Assembly: GCA_050946655.1 (NCBI GenBank)
Contig: JBMNVE010000013.1
Span: forward strand, 1-35,477
DNA length: 35,477 nt
Reading direction: 5' to 3'
Source of the DNA: JAXGRD01 sp050946655
Lineage (GTDB): Bacteria; Bacillota; Clostridia; Peptostreptococcales; Anaerovoracaceae
Every line of letters begins with the position of its first letter. Positions within the stretch are counted from its first letter, which is position 1. This document shows positions 14,082-23,145 of this stretch, one piece after another. The notes beneath the pieces are model-generated. The model saw only the letters and a list, made by a program, of their open reading frames with translations, was not told the DNA's origin and did no database searches. The translations under genes and the position numbers were made by a program.

Positions 14082-15011
14082 ATGGAAATCATCAATATTC
14101 GATCATATGCAAAGATCAACCTTTCCTTGGATATCCTAGGGGTACTGCCGGACGGCTATCATCAGGTGTCCATGATCATGCAGCAAATTGACCTTCACGA
14201 CCAGGTGGCGGTGCGCTTTACCCCGGGTAGAGAAGAAAAAATCATTGTAAACACCAATAAGCCATATATCCCGAAAGATGAGCGAAACATCGCGTACAAG
14301 GCCGCGGCATTGATGCGGGCGGAATTTGGATTCGGAAGGGGCGGAGAGATCCGGGTCGATATTAAAAAAGTCATTCCCGTAGGTGCCGGACTTGCAGGGG
14401 GAAGCGGAAACGGCGGAGCTGTCCTTATGGGACTCAATCACTTGTGGAAACTTGGATTATCCCTTGAAGAACTCTGCCACCTGGGGGAAAAGTTGGGCTC
14501 CGATGTGGCGTTTTCCCTTCGAGGAATGGCCTACAGCAACAAGAACCTGAAGCTGGACAAGGAACCCTTGGCCTGCTCCTGCGCGCTGGCAGAAGGGACG
14601 GGGACGACCCTTAGGAAGATTTCTCCGGCAGATGCATTTGTTGTCCTTTCCAAGCCCCCTCTGAGCGTTTCCACCAAGGAGGCCTATAGAGAGATCGATC
14701 GCCGGCTGGAAGAAGGGAACATTCCCCACCCGGACAATGAAGAACTGGCCATGGGGCTGAAAACGAAACAATGGGAAAAAGTGAAGGAGAACATGATAAA
14801 TGTACTTGAATTTCACACCTTAAAACGGTATGATAAAGCCATGTATACAAAGAACAAGATGCAACAAGTCAGTGGGAAAAACCCTGTTCTCATGAGCGGA
14901 AGCGGACCTACGATTTATGCCTTGTTCAAAAACAAGGATGATGCACAAGAGGCATACACCAAGATGAAGGAAGTCAATAGAGAGACGTTCCTGACCAGGA
15001 CCGTAGTATGA
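14082..15011 (+). CDS. ispE: 4-diphosphocytidyl-2-C-methyl-D-erythritol kinase
   Basis: GHMP kinase that phosphorylates CDP-ME in the MEP isoprenoid pathway. 309 aa. Landmarks are SYAKINLSLDILGVLPDGYH (8-27), the ATP-binding IPVGAGLAGGSGNGGA (98-113), the catalytic Asp in LGSDVAFS (141) and the C-terminal MSGSGPTIYALF. The glycine loop is unusual: the common GGSSDAA reads GGSGNGG, though the phosphate-binding glycines remain. AGGAG lies 7 bases before the ATG. It is followed 10 bases later by a GntR gene, an arrangement common in Clostridia. Confidence 0.92.
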   Translation: MEIINIRSYAKINLSLDILGVLPDGYHQVSMIMQQIDLHDQVAVRFTPGREEKIIVNTNKPYIPKDERNIAYKAAALMRAEFGFGRGGEIRVDIKKVIPVGAGLAGGSGNGGAVLMGLNHLWKLGLSLEELCHLGEKLGSDVAFSLRGMAYSNKNLKLDKEPLACSCALAEGTGTTLRKISPADAFVVLSKPPLSVSTKEAYREIDRRLEEGNIPHPDNEELAMGLKTKQWEKVKENMINVLEFHTLKRYDKAMYTKNKMQQVSGKNPVLMSGSGPTIYALFKNKDDAQEAYTKMKEVNRETFLTRTVV

Positions 15012-15021
15012 GGAGAAGTCG

Positions 15022-15678
15022 ATGCTGAATCTGGATATTAAAAACCATAGACCATTGCGAGAGATCGTGTACGAGGAGCTGAAGATGCAGATCCTCATGG
15101 GGAAAATCGTTCCCGGTACCAGGATGATGGAAGTGGAAATGGCTGAGGAAATGGGCGTTTCCAGGACCCCCATTCGGGAAGCCATTCGGAAATTGGAAAA
15201 AGAGGGGCTTGTGACCATAGAACCCCGCAGAGGGGCCTATGCCTCACAGATCTCCATCAGCGACATGGTGGAAATCCTGGAAGTGAGGCAAAATATGGAG
15301 GGCCTGGCTGCCTATTACGCTGCCACCAGGATGGCTCCGGAAAACAAAAAGAAGCTGCAAAAGATTGCAGGGAAATACAATGAAGCGGTCATTGAAGGGG
15401 ATACGAAGGAAATGATCCACTGGGATACCAAGTTTCATCACCTCATCGTGGAGGGGAGCAACAACAAGATCCTGGTGAATATGGTGGAACAGCTTCAGGA
15501 GTTGGTCCTTCGTTTCCGCTATCTCTATTATGATACCTTTAAGCGGGGAGAAATGATGCCTGCGGAGCACAGCGCCATTATGGCTGCCATCTTTGACGAG
15601 AAACCGGAAGAGGCCAGAAATGCCGCAGACTTGCATATCGAGCGGCTGAAGCAGATGGTCCAGGAGGATAACGAATAG
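15022..15678 (+). CDS. GntR family regulator, FCD (FadR) subfamily
   Basis: 218 aa. The N-terminal winged helix has LREIVYEELKMQILMGKIVPG and MGVSRTPIREAIRKLEKEGLV (about 10-70). The all-helical FCD ligand domain has the metal or ligand positions WDTKFHHLIV, EHSAIMAAI and DLHIERL. FCD regulators usually sense organic acids; the ligand here is unknown. Cotranscription with ispE is likely (10-base gap with AGGAG), although this position probably reflects conserved synteny more than isoprenoid control. Confidence 0.9.
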   Translation: MLNLDIKNHRPLREIVYEELKMQILMGKIVPGTRMMEVEMAEEMGVSRTPIREAIRKLEKEGLVTIEPRRGAYASQISISDMVEILEVRQNMEGLAAYYAATRMAPENKKKLQKIAGKYNEAVIEGDTKEMIHWDTKFHHLIVEGSNNKILVNMVEQLQELVLRFRYLYYDTFKRGEMMPAEHSAIMAAIFDEKPEEARNAADLHIERLKQMVQEDNE

Positions 15679-15679
15679 C

Positions 15680-16840
15680 TTATCTGGCCATGAGCTTTAG
15701 GGAAATGGTGATCTTTTCACCGTCTCGAAGGACCACGAAGGCTGCCGTGTCTCCCGGGGATCTCCGGGAAATGGCCTCCTTCAGGCTACCCAGGTTGTCG
15801 ATTCGTTTACCATCGATGGAGTAGACCATGTCTCCGGGCTGAAATCCTGCTTCTTTGGGGTTCTTTGCCCGAAGGCTCTGGATATAGATTCCCGGTGTGG
15901 GAACGCCATATTTCCTGGCCTTTGCCTCATCGGTCAGATCCATATATCCCATGCCGGAATAAGCTTCCCCGGCCTTTGGAGAAGGTGATGCTGAGACATC
16001 CCCTTCTTTTTCTATGATCTCATCGGAGATCTTCACCGCCACATTGACAGGAATGGCAAACCCCAGCCCTTCCACATTGGAACCCATGGTTTTAGCCACC
16101 ACTACACCGATCAGCTTTCCCTGGCTGTCGAACATGCCGCCGCCGGAATTCCCGGGATTTACAGAGGCATCCGTCTGCATGAGGGACATGGTTTGGTTGT
16201 CGATGGTGATGGTTCTGTCCTTAGCGCTGACAACACCGGCGGACACCGTATCCCCCAGTGAGCCCAAAGGATTTCCGATAACCACGGCTAGATCTCCGGG
16301 CCGAACATGGTCGCTGTTGCCGAAGGTGACCGGCTTTAGATTTTCTGCATCGATTTTCAGAACGGCAAGATCGTTTTCCGTATTGACGCCCACTAGGGTG
16401 GCAACATACTCCTTGTCAGAACCGGCCTTATCCGACTTGTTGGAGACATATATCGTCCTTGCTCCGTTGATCACATGTTGATTGGTCAGGATGTAGCCGT
16501 TGCTTCGGATGATGATGCCGCTTCCCCCGCCCTGGGTCACATACTCCTGCAACCAAGGGTCTTGGGTCACCTTCTCCGTGCGGATTTCCACGATAGATTC
16601 GCTGTTCTTGGCGGAGATTTCTTGGACACTCAAGTTACTTCCCGTCGCTTTCTCCAGCTGGGTGTCGGCGCCGGCCACCTTCTTTTGGGCAGGAGCCTTT
16701 TGCGAAGGGTTCAAGTGATTGGCTAAAGTAGCTCCGCCGAAGCCCGCCACAGTGGATAGAAGTACGCAGACTAACACGAGAGAGAACACTTTTTTCCTCG
16801 TCCACCTGATTTCTTTTCTTTCTACATTTACCTCAGTCAT
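15680..16840 (-). CDS. htrA: HtrA/DegP-like serine protease
   Basis: Membrane-anchored, extracytoplasmic quality-control protease. 386 aa: short cytoplasmic N-terminus, membrane helix (about 16-37), trypsin-like domain with His122 (TNQHVI), Asp157 (ENDLAVLKI) and Ser232 (NPGNSGGGMF), then one PDZ domain (about 300-386) with GIYIQSL and GDMVYSIDGKRI. The start at 16840 is used because GGAAGGAAG lies upstream; longer in-frame versions would enter the divergent promoter region. It converges on the GntR gene with a 1-base gap and diverges from the phosphohexomutase gene. Confidence 0.93.
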   Translation of the reverse strand: MTEVNVERKEIRWTRKKVFSLVLVCVLLSTVAGFGGATLANHLNPSQKAPAQKKVAGADTQLEKATGSNLSVQEISAKNSESIVEIRTEKVTQDPWLQEYVTQGGGSGIIIRSNGYILTNQHVINGARTIYVSNKSDKAGSDKEYVATLVGVNTENDLAVLKIDAENLKPVTFGNSDHVRPGDLAVVIGNPLGSLGDTVSAGVVSAKDRTITIDNQTMSLMQTDASVNPGNSGGGMFDSQGKLIGVVVAKTMGSNVEGLGFAIPVNVAVKISDEIIEKEGDVSASPSPKAGEAYSGMGYMDLTDEAKARKYGVPTPGIYIQSLRAKNPKEAGFQPGDMVYSIDGKRIDNLGSLKEAISRRSPGDTAAFVVLRDGEKITISLKLMAR

Positions 16841-16872
16841 TTCTCTCTTCCTTCCTTTTGCGATGGTTTTAT

Positions 16873-16880
16873 GGTAGAAT
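16873..16880 (+). promoter_or_regulatory. Extended -10 promoter of the phosphohexomutase operon
   Basis: TGGTAGAAT, with TAGAAT at 16875-16880 and a weak TTCCTT 17 bases upstream. It probably drives the genes from 16915 to 22560. Confidence 0.5.
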
Positions 16881-16914
16881 GACATATTGAAATTTACCTT
16901 AAAAGGAGATAATG

Positions 16915-18630
16915 ATGGATAGGAGTCGGGCGATTTATGAAAGGTGGCGCCTAGAAGAGAGTTTGCCGGAAGAGTTGAAAGAGGAACTTCAGGAAATGGA
17001 AGGCCGGGAGGACAGGATCCACGATGCCTTCTATAAGGAACTGGCTTTTGGCACATCGGGACTCCGAGGGATCATGGGAGCGGGGACAAACCGGATCAAC
17101 GAGCCCATGGTGGCCAAGGTGAGCAAAGGTTTGGCCGATCACATTTGGAAGGAGCATGGCAGTGAAGAAAATGCCCCCATCCCTTCCGTTGCCATCAGCT
17201 ATGACAGCAGAAAGAACTCCCGCCTCTTTGCGGAAAAGACGGCAAAGATCCTTTTGGCAAGGGGGATAAAAGTATATATGTATCGGCATCTCATGCCCGT
17301 TCCCGCACTCTCCTATGGGGTGCGACGGTTAGCGTGCGATTTCGGCGTGATGATCACCGCCAGCCATAATCCCAAGAATTACAACGGATACAAGGTCTAC
17401 GATCACACAGGTGCCCAGATCCGTGGGGACGTGAGCGAGAAAATACTGGACTGCATTTCCGGGGTGGATATCTTTGGAAGGGAGGAAGAGGCCTCTTTGG
17501 ACCATGAGCTCTTTTCCTATATCGATGAGGAACTGGAAGAAGAGTTTGTGGAAGCATGCTATGACATTTCCATAAAAGCACAAGATGTGGGCAGTCTAAG
17601 CATTGTGTATACTCCCCTTAACGGCACGGGAAACCTGCCGGTGAGAGAACTGCTCTCCTTGGGCGGGGTAGGACAAGTCCATATCGTGCCGGAGCAGGAG
17701 AACCCCGACAGCGAGTTCACCACTTGCCCGGTGCCTAATCCGGAGTTGAAACAGGTCTATGAGAAAGGCTTGGAACTGGCACAGAGGGTGGGGGGAGACA
17801 TTGTCATCGCCACAGATCCCGACTGTGACAGAGTAGGGGTTGCCTTGAATCGGAGAGATGAGCCCTTCTATCCTACGGGGAATCAGATGGCCATCCTGCT
17901 GATGGATTATCTGGTCAAGACCAGAGCCATTTCCGGGGATCAAGTCGCCTTGAGAACGATTACCGGGACACCGATGATCGATGCCATCGCTGCTTCGGCA
18001 GGGATCCGGACAGAAAAATCCATGGTTGGATTCAAGCATATCGGGGAAAGAATTCAGCAACTGGGGGATAGTTTTTTCTTCGCCTTTGAGGAGGGGAACG
18101 GCTATTTGGCCGGGACACATGTGCGGGACAAAGACGGTGTCAGCACTGCTCTTCTGATTGCTCAGATGACAGCCTACCATAAGGCAAAGGGTATGGATCT
18201 GAAAGACGCTTTGGATCAGATATACAGCAGGCTGGGATACTACGAAGAACGGATTCACAGCCATGTGCTGGAAGGATTCAGCGGGGCCCGGAGAATGGAA
18301 AGGATCATGGGATATATCCGCGGTGAAAAACGCAGTGATTTTTTGGGGAAGAAGCCTGAACAGGTGACCGACTACCTTTCCGGGGAAACCTATTACTTTG
18401 GTAGCGGAGGTCGGTGCGACATGTCCGTGGGGACCAGGCCCACAAGGATGCCCAAAAGCGACATTGTGGAGTTCGTCTTCGGTGATGGATCCAAAGTGAT
18501 GATCCGCCCGTCGGGGACAGAGCCGAAGATGAAAATATACCTCTTCTCCAAGGGGGAGAGCCGGGAGGCGGCAGCTGCCGTCAACGATGAAAACGAAAAA
18601 AGGATGAAAGAGATCATTGACCATGAGTAA
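16915..18630 (+). CDS. pgcA: Phosphoglucomutase/phosphomannomutase
   Basis: Interconverts hexose 1- and 6-phosphates, supplying sugar nucleotides for envelope polymers. 571 aa, the four-domain alpha-D-phosphohexomutase of the PgcA type. The phosphoserine is in ITASHNPKNYNGYK (about residue 150), the magnesium site in TDPDCDRVG, the sugar-binding loop in EEGNGYLAG and the phosphate-binding loop in RPSGTEPKMKIY. ATG 16915 is preferred over the adjacent ATG 16912 because AAAAGGAG then sits 6 bases away. The 3' end overlaps hslO by 8 bases. Confidence 0.93.
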   Translation: MDRSRAIYERWRLEESLPEELKEELQEMEGREDRIHDAFYKELAFGTSGLRGIMGAGTNRINEPMVAKVSKGLADHIWKEHGSEENAPIPSVAISYDSRKNSRLFAEKTAKILLARGIKVYMYRHLMPVPALSYGVRRLACDFGVMITASHNPKNYNGYKVYDHTGAQIRGDVSEKILDCISGVDIFGREEEASLDHELFSYIDEELEEEFVEACYDISIKAQDVGSLSIVYTPLNGTGNLPVRELLSLGGVGQVHIVPEQENPDSEFTTCPVPNPELKQVYEKGLELAQRVGGDIVIATDPDCDRVGVALNRRDEPFYPTGNQMAILLMDYLVKTRAISGDQVALRTITGTPMIDAIAASAGIRTEKSMVGFKHIGERIQQLGDSFFFAFEEGNGYLAGTHVRDKDGVSTALLIAQMTAYHKAKGMDLKDALDQIYSRLGYYEERIHSHVLEGFSGARRMERIMGYIRGEKRSDFLGKKPEQVTDYLSGETYYFGSGGRCDMSVGTRPTRMPKSDIVEFVFGDGSKVMIRPSGTEPKMKIYLFSKGESREAAAAVNDENEKRMKEIIDHE

Positions 18631-19537
18631 AGTATTGATAGCAGTAGATAAAAGCGGGTCATACCGAGTATATTTGACCATCACAACGGATCTAGTGGAG
18701 GAAGCAAGAAGCCTTCATGATATCACCCCTCTGGCCACAGCATCCCTGGGAAGAGTCCTGACGGGAGCCGGCATCATGAGCATCATGCTGAAGAACCCCA
18801 AGGACAGGCTGACGGTCATGTTCAAGGGAGACGGGCCGGCCAAGCAGATCCTGGCTGTAGGGACCGGGGATGGTAGCGTAAAGGGATACATCGCAGATCC
18901 TAAAGTGGATCTGCCACTGACCAAAGAAGGGAAACTGGATGTGGGTGGAGCCCTTGGCGTGGGTGAGCTGACGGTGATCAAGGATATGGGGCTGAAGGAG
19001 CCCTATGTGGGCACCATCGCATTGGTCAGCGGTGAGATCGCCGAAGATCTGACGGCCTACCACTATATTTCGGAGCAGCAGAACACATCTATCGCCTTGG
19101 GGGTAAAGGTGGGCAGAGAATGGCAAGTGCTGACGGCAGGAGGGATGTTCATTCAGATGCTCCCCGGGGCACAGGAAGAAGCCATAGATGCCATAGAGGA
19201 GATACTGACCAAGATGAAGCCCATCACCACCCTGGTAGCTGAAGGGGCCGTTTCCGCCGGAGGAAAGACAGAGGAAGAGGTACTGGAGGATCTTTTGGGA
19301 AAGATATTTTGTGATATCCCCCAAGAATATACTCCCAAGGCTTTGGAGTACAGGGAGATCAAATGGCGCTGTGATTGTTCTAAAGAAAGGATGGAGAGGG
19401 CGCTTATGGCCATTGGCCGCTCGGACCTGGAGGAAATTCTAACGGAAGATAGACAGGCAGAACTGGAGTGCCATTTTTGCGGAAGCAAATACGGGTTCAC
19501 GGAAGAAGAACTGCAAAAAATGATCGAAGAAATTTAA
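18623..19537 (+). CDS. hslO: Redox-regulated chaperone Hsp33
   Basis: Holdase that is activated when oxidation releases zinc from its C-terminal cysteines. 304 aa. The N-terminal part has the family features ALGRVLTGAG-like ATASLGRVLTGAGIMS and GDGPAKQILAVG. Zinc cysteines occur as WRCDC and ECHFCGSKY (about 250-290). ATG 18623 lies inside the preceding gene, and a TTG at 18617 is a less likely alternative. It is translationally coupled to the mutase gene. Confidence 0.95.
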   Translation: MSKVLIAVDKSGSYRVYLTITTDLVEEARSLHDITPLATASLGRVLTGAGIMSIMLKNPKDRLTVMFKGDGPAKQILAVGTGDGSVKGYIADPKVDLPLTKEGKLDVGGALGVGELTVIKDMGLKEPYVGTIALVSGEIAEDLTAYHYISEQQNTSIALGVKVGREWQVLTAGGMFIQMLPGAQEEAIDAIEEILTKMKPITTLVAEGAVSAGGKTEEEVLEDLLGKIFCDIPQEYTPKALEYREIKWRCDCSKERMERALMAIGRSDLEEILTEDRQAELECHFCGSKYGFTEEELQKMIEEI

Positions 19538-19553
19538 CGTAAGGAGGACAGAC

Positions 19554-19988
19554 ATGGAGGAGATTTTGTTGCGCATTGTCGGCTCCAGCATATACGATGG
19601 GGTGGAAGAAAACCAGGTGGAACTTGTGACGGAAGGCAAGCTGTACAAAAAGGGGAAGGTGATCTACCTGACCTACGATGAAAGCGAATTCTCCGGCATG
19701 GAGGGGTGTAAAACCCGGCTGGTTTTGGACGGAGACACGATCCGCATGACCAGAAAGGGATCGGAGGCCGGCATCGATACGGAGATCCGGTTTCAAAAGG
19801 GGAAGAGATATTCCGGCTATTACGATACACCTTATGGCCCCATCGAGATGGAGGTTTTGACCAACGAACTATTCAACGATGTGAATGATGAAGAGGGCGG
19901 TCAAATCAATATCGATTACAATATCAGTTTAAAGGGACTTTCAGAGGGCAGGAGCCGTCTGAATATCCAAGTGGGTAGGAGACAGTAA
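19554..19988 (+). CDS. DUF1934 beta-barrel protein
   Basis: 144 aa, similar in length and pattern to the YwiB/DUF1934 calycin-like family: SIYDGVEENQVELVTEGKLYKKG, then YLTYDESEFSGMEGCKTRLVL and NISLKGLSEGRSRLNIQV at the end. Its function is unknown. AAGGAGG lies 7 bases before the ATG. It sits in an operon with hslO, a 31-aa membrane peptide and DUF1846. Confidence 0.85.
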   Translation: MEEILLRIVGSSIYDGVEENQVELVTEGKLYKKGKVIYLTYDESEFSGMEGCKTRLVLDGDTIRMTRKGSEAGIDTEIRFQKGKRYSGYYDTPYGPIEMEVLTNELFNDVNDEEGGQINIDYNISLKGLSEGRSRLNIQVGRRQ

Positions 19989-19989
19989 A

Positions 19990-20085
19990 ATGAATGTAAA
20001 CAGAAAATGGGTAAGAGCGGTCGCCATCGTCATCTGCATTGCCATGGTGGTGACTTCCGGGATACTGGTTATGGAGATGTTTTAG
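19990..20085 (+). CDS. Small membrane protein (31 aa)
   Basis: ATG 19990 starts one base after the DUF1934 stop codon and has AGGAGA 7 bases upstream. The product is a short basic N-terminus (MNVNRKWVRA), one membrane helix (VAIVICIAMVVTSGILV) and a short MEMF tail. It is then followed after 9 bases by DUF1846 with its own GGGAGG site, which lies over and just after its stop. This is consistent with small one-helix membrane proteins (such as DUF4044) found in Firmicutes operons, but no family can be assigned with certainty. Confidence 0.65.
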   Translation: MNVNRKWVRAVAIVICIAMVVTSGILVMEMF

Positions 20086-20094
20086 GGAGGACCA

Positions 20095-21609
20095 ATGGAC
20101 AAGATAGGATTTGACGCGGAAAAATACATTGAGGAGCAGTCTAGATTTATTCTGGAGAGGATCAATGAAGGAGATAGCCAGAGATTATATCTGGAATTCG
20201 GTGGGAAGCTGGTACACGACAGGCATGCCATGCGGGTGCTCCCCGGGTTCGACGAAAATGCAAAAATCAAGCTGCTCCAAAAGATGAAAGACCAAGCGGA
20301 AATCATTATCTGCATTTATGCCGGGGATATTGCCACCAGCAAGACTCGTCAAGACTTCGGCATCACCTATGATTTGGAGGTCCTGCGGATCATCGATCAA
20401 TTCAGGAAGTATGATCTTGAGATCAACAGCATCGTAGTGACCAGATATGAAGACATCCCCTCGGTGAATATGTTCATCAACAAGCTGGAGAGACGAGGGA
20501 TAAAAACATATAAGCACACCTTTACCAAGGGATATCCTACCGATGTGGAGACTATCGTCAGTGAGGAAGGCTACGGAGCAAACCCGGCCGTTGAGGTGAC
20601 CAAGCCTCTGGTGGTGGTCAACGGACCCGGGGGAGGAAGCGGGAAACTGGCTACATGTCTGTCCCAACTCTATCACGACAGCAAGAAGGGCATCAAGGCG
20701 CGGTATGCAAAGTTTGAAACCTTCCCCATTTGGAACCTTCCCCTGAAACACCCGGTGAACGTGGCCTATGAAGCGGCCACTGCCGACCTAAAGGATGTCA
20801 ACATGATTGACTCCTTCCATCTGGAGGCGTACGGGGAAACAGCCATCAATTACAATCGAGACCTGGAAGTCTTCCCTGTGTTTAAGCGGATCATCGAAAA
20901 GATCACAGGGGAGGAATCGGAGTACAAATCTCCTACCGATATGGGGGTGAACCGTGCAGGATTCAGCATCATCGACGATCAGATCTGTAGAGAGGCGGCC
21001 AACCAGGAGATCATTAGAAGATATCTGATCGCCATGTGCGACTACAAGAAGGGCAAGATCGAGGAAGAGTCCGTCAGCCGATGTAAACTCCTCATGGACG
21101 ATCTTTCCCTGAAGGTGGAAGACCGTGATGTGGTGCTACCGGCAAGGCAGTATGCGGAGAAGAAGCGGGAGAGCGACGACCGGTATGAAAACGTGGTCAT
21201 CCTGGCCCTGCGCCTTCCCAACGGAGAAATCGTTACGGGGAGGAGTTCCCGAAGAATGGTTGCTTCTGCCGCTGCCATCCTCAACAGCATCAAAAAGTTG
21301 TCGGGAATGGCGGACAACATCCATCTTCTTTCGCCCAATGTGCTCAAGGAGATCCAGACCTTAAAGATGGATGTATTGAAGCAGGAGCGTTCCAGCCTCA
21401 ACGTGGAAGAGATCTTGACGGCATTGACCATTTCTGCCGCTACCAATCCTTCCGCTGAGGCCGCCGCCACCAAGCTGTCGGAGCTGCGGGGGTGCCGGGC
21501 TCACTGTACGGCGATCTTAAGTGACAGGGACGAGCTTTCTCTCCAGTCCTTGGGGATCGACGTGACTTGCGATCCCGAATATGTGACCACTAACCTGTAC
21601 TTTGCGTGA
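20095..21609 (+). CDS. DUF1846 family protein
   Basis: 504 aa, full length for the family. Typical segments are GFDAEKYIEEQSRFILERI, LYLEFGGKLVHDRHAMRVLPG, VVVNGPGGGSGKLATCLSQLYHD and LHLEAYGETAINYNRDLEVFP-like DSFHLEAYGETAINYNRD. The GPGGGSGKLATCLSQ loop resembles a P-loop and suggests nucleotide binding. The biochemical function is not established. GGGAGG precedes the ATG by 5 bases. Confidence 0.92.
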   Translation: MDKIGFDAEKYIEEQSRFILERINEGDSQRLYLEFGGKLVHDRHAMRVLPGFDENAKIKLLQKMKDQAEIIICIYAGDIATSKTRQDFGITYDLEVLRIIDQFRKYDLEINSIVVTRYEDIPSVNMFINKLERRGIKTYKHTFTKGYPTDVETIVSEEGYGANPAVEVTKPLVVVNGPGGGSGKLATCLSQLYHDSKKGIKARYAKFETFPIWNLPLKHPVNVAYEAATADLKDVNMIDSFHLEAYGETAINYNRDLEVFPVFKRIIEKITGEESEYKSPTDMGVNRAGFSIIDDQICREAANQEIIRRYLIAMCDYKKGKIEEESVSRCKLLMDDLSLKVEDRDVVLPARQYAEKKRESDDRYENVVILALRLPNGEIVTGRSSRRMVASAAAILNSIKKLSGMADNIHLLSPNVLKEIQTLKMDVLKQERSSLNVEEILTALTISAATNPSAEAAATKLSELRGCRAHCTAILSDRDELSLQSLGIDVTCDPEYVTTNLYFA

Positions 21610-21615
21610 GAACTG

Positions 21616-22560
21616 ATGTATCAGCAATTCTTTTTATTATTCGCTATCATCTTTACCGGGTATATCCTGCGGAAGATCGATTTTATCGGGGAAGAGATGG
21701 ATGACGGCCTTAACCGGTTCATCTGTTACTTTGCTTTCCCTTGCCTATTGGTGCAAAAAATCGGCAACTTGGAAATGGACGGCCTTACTCGGGAATTTAT
21801 GACCATGTTCTTTTGGAGCCTGGTCATGTTTGCCCTCTATGGTTTGCTTTCCTATCTTTACGCCAAGGTGCGCCGCTTTCCGCCTCGGGCTGCCAATGTA
21901 GCCGAACTGTCCATGGCGGCACCCAACAACGGCTTCATGGGCATCCCCATGTCCTTCATCTTCTTCGGGGAAAAAGGGCTTTTTTTGATGATGGCGCATA
22001 ACGTGGTCCTGAACATCTATTTCTTTACCTACTCTCTGGCCACCCTACGTCGTAACAATGAAAACAAGGAGAAAATGTCCTTAAAAAGGGCAGTCAAAAC
22101 GGTGCGGGACGTTCTTCTCAATCCCAATATCGTCGCCATCATCATCGGGTTCATCATTGCCTATTCCGGCGTGCCTCTAGACAATCTTGCCGGGGAATAC
22201 ATGAATGCCATGGGGGATATCGCAACACCCATGGCCATGATCTACATTGGATCCACCTTGGCTGCAGGCAATTTTTTGGATATGTTCAGAAACCATATCG
22301 TATGGGAGTCTTCCATGAACAAGTTGATCATCTTCCCTCTGATCACCCTGGGCATTTCCTACTTCTTGCCGGTATCGCCGCTGATCAAAGGGATCCTGGT
22401 CCTGGGCAGCTGCTTTCCCGCCGGGGCGACTATCTCCATGCTTGCCCAGCAGGAAAAGCAGAACGCGGAGCTGTCCAGCAAGATCTTATTTTTCACTACC
22501 ATGATCTCCATGGTGACCATTCCCCTCACCGTAAAGCTGATCCACATGACGGTCCTCTAG
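21616..22560 (+). CDS. AEC (auxin efflux carrier) family transporter
   Basis: 314 aa and about ten membrane helices in two inverted halves. The half-1 start is FAIIFTGYILRKIDFIGEEMDDGLNRF, and AAPNNGFMGIPMSFIFFGEKGLFLM carries the conserved Asn-Asn-Gly-Phe-Met-Gly-Pro-type crossover. Bacterial members export or import organic acids such as malate; the substrate cannot be told here. It follows DUF1846 by 6 bases with only a weak ribosome site, so coupling is likely. It is the last gene of the operon. Confidence 0.9.
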   Translation: MYQQFFLLFAIIFTGYILRKIDFIGEEMDDGLNRFICYFAFPCLLVQKIGNLEMDGLTREFMTMFFWSLVMFALYGLLSYLYAKVRRFPPRAANVAELSMAAPNNGFMGIPMSFIFFGEKGLFLMMAHNVVLNIYFFTYSLATLRRNNENKEKMSLKRAVKTVRDVLLNPNIVAIIIGFIIAYSGVPLDNLAGEYMNAMGDIATPMAMIYIGSTLAAGNFLDMFRNHIVWESSMNKLIIFPLITLGISYFLPVSPLIKGILVLGSCFPAGATISMLAQQEKQNAELSSKILFFTTMISMVTIPLTVKLIHMTVL

Positions 22561-22594
22561 CAGAAACAAGCACCGTGATGGGCCCGGGAAAACA

Positions 22595-22624
22595 TTGGCG
22601 GCAGGGGTGCACTTGTGTTAAAAT
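22595..22624 (+). promoter_or_regulatory. Promoter of the NfeD-SPFH operon
   Basis: TTGGCG (22595-22600), 18 bases and TAAAAT (22619-22624) with an extended TG. The leader then contains CGTGC and GCACG arms (22629-22646) that could form a small hairpin. Confidence 0.5.
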
Positions 22625-22671
22625 ATAACGTGCCGGACAGTGCACGGAAAATAGAGAAAAGAGGAATGGAT

Positions 22672-23121
22672 ATGGATGTTGTCTTATTTGGATTCACCAT
22701 GAATGTAGCTATCGTCTGGGTCATCGCAGCGGTGATATTCGCTTTGATCGAAGCGGCCACCACCAGCCTGACGACCCTGTGGTTTGTCATTGGTGCCTTG
22801 GTTGCTGCTGTTGCGGCCCTTCTGGGCGCCGGGATAGCAGTTCAAGTCATCCTATTTTTTGCTGTCTCCATCCTGCTGCTGATTTTGACCAGGCCCCTCT
22901 TAAAAAAGCGGATGCAGGTGGGGAAGGAAAAGACCAATGTGGACGCACTGGTGGGTAAACGGGCAAAAGTCACCAAAGAAATAGGCCGGTTAGAAGCGGG
23001 GGAAGTCCGGGTCAACGGACTCACTTGGGTGGCCATCCCTCGGGATCCGGACAGGACGTACACGGTGGGTAGCGAGGTGACCATCACACGTGTAGAGGGT
23101 GTAAAGCTAATCGTAGAATAG
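22672..23121 (+). CDS. NfeD-like membrane protein
   Basis: 149 aa: three membrane helices (about 8-75) and a C-terminal OB-fold NfeD domain (about 87-149) beginning ALVGKRAKVTKEIGRLEAGEVRVNG. NfeD proteins act with SPFH partners in membrane microdomains; the adjacent gene is that partner. ATG 22672 is chosen because GAGG lies 7 bases upstream, while ATG 22666 abuts it. Confidence 0.9.
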   Translation: MDVVLFGFTMNVAIVWVIAAVIFALIEAATTSLTTLWFVIGALVAAVAALLGAGIAVQVILFFAVSILLLILTRPLLKKRMQVGKEKTNVDALVGKRAKVTKEIGRLEAGEVRVNGLTWVAIPRDPDRTYTVGSEVTITRVEGVKLIVE

Positions 23122-23145
23122 AGAAAAACGAAAGGAGAATTTGTG

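Noticed and set aside
17596..18684. Long minus-strand frame (362 codons) opposite the phosphohexomutase gene
   Set aside because: It is a codon-bias shadow of a well-supported gene on the plus strand.
22629..22646. Small hairpin CGTGC/GCACG in the nfeD leader as a riboswitch
   Set aside because: It is too short and lacks any recognised aptamer sequence.
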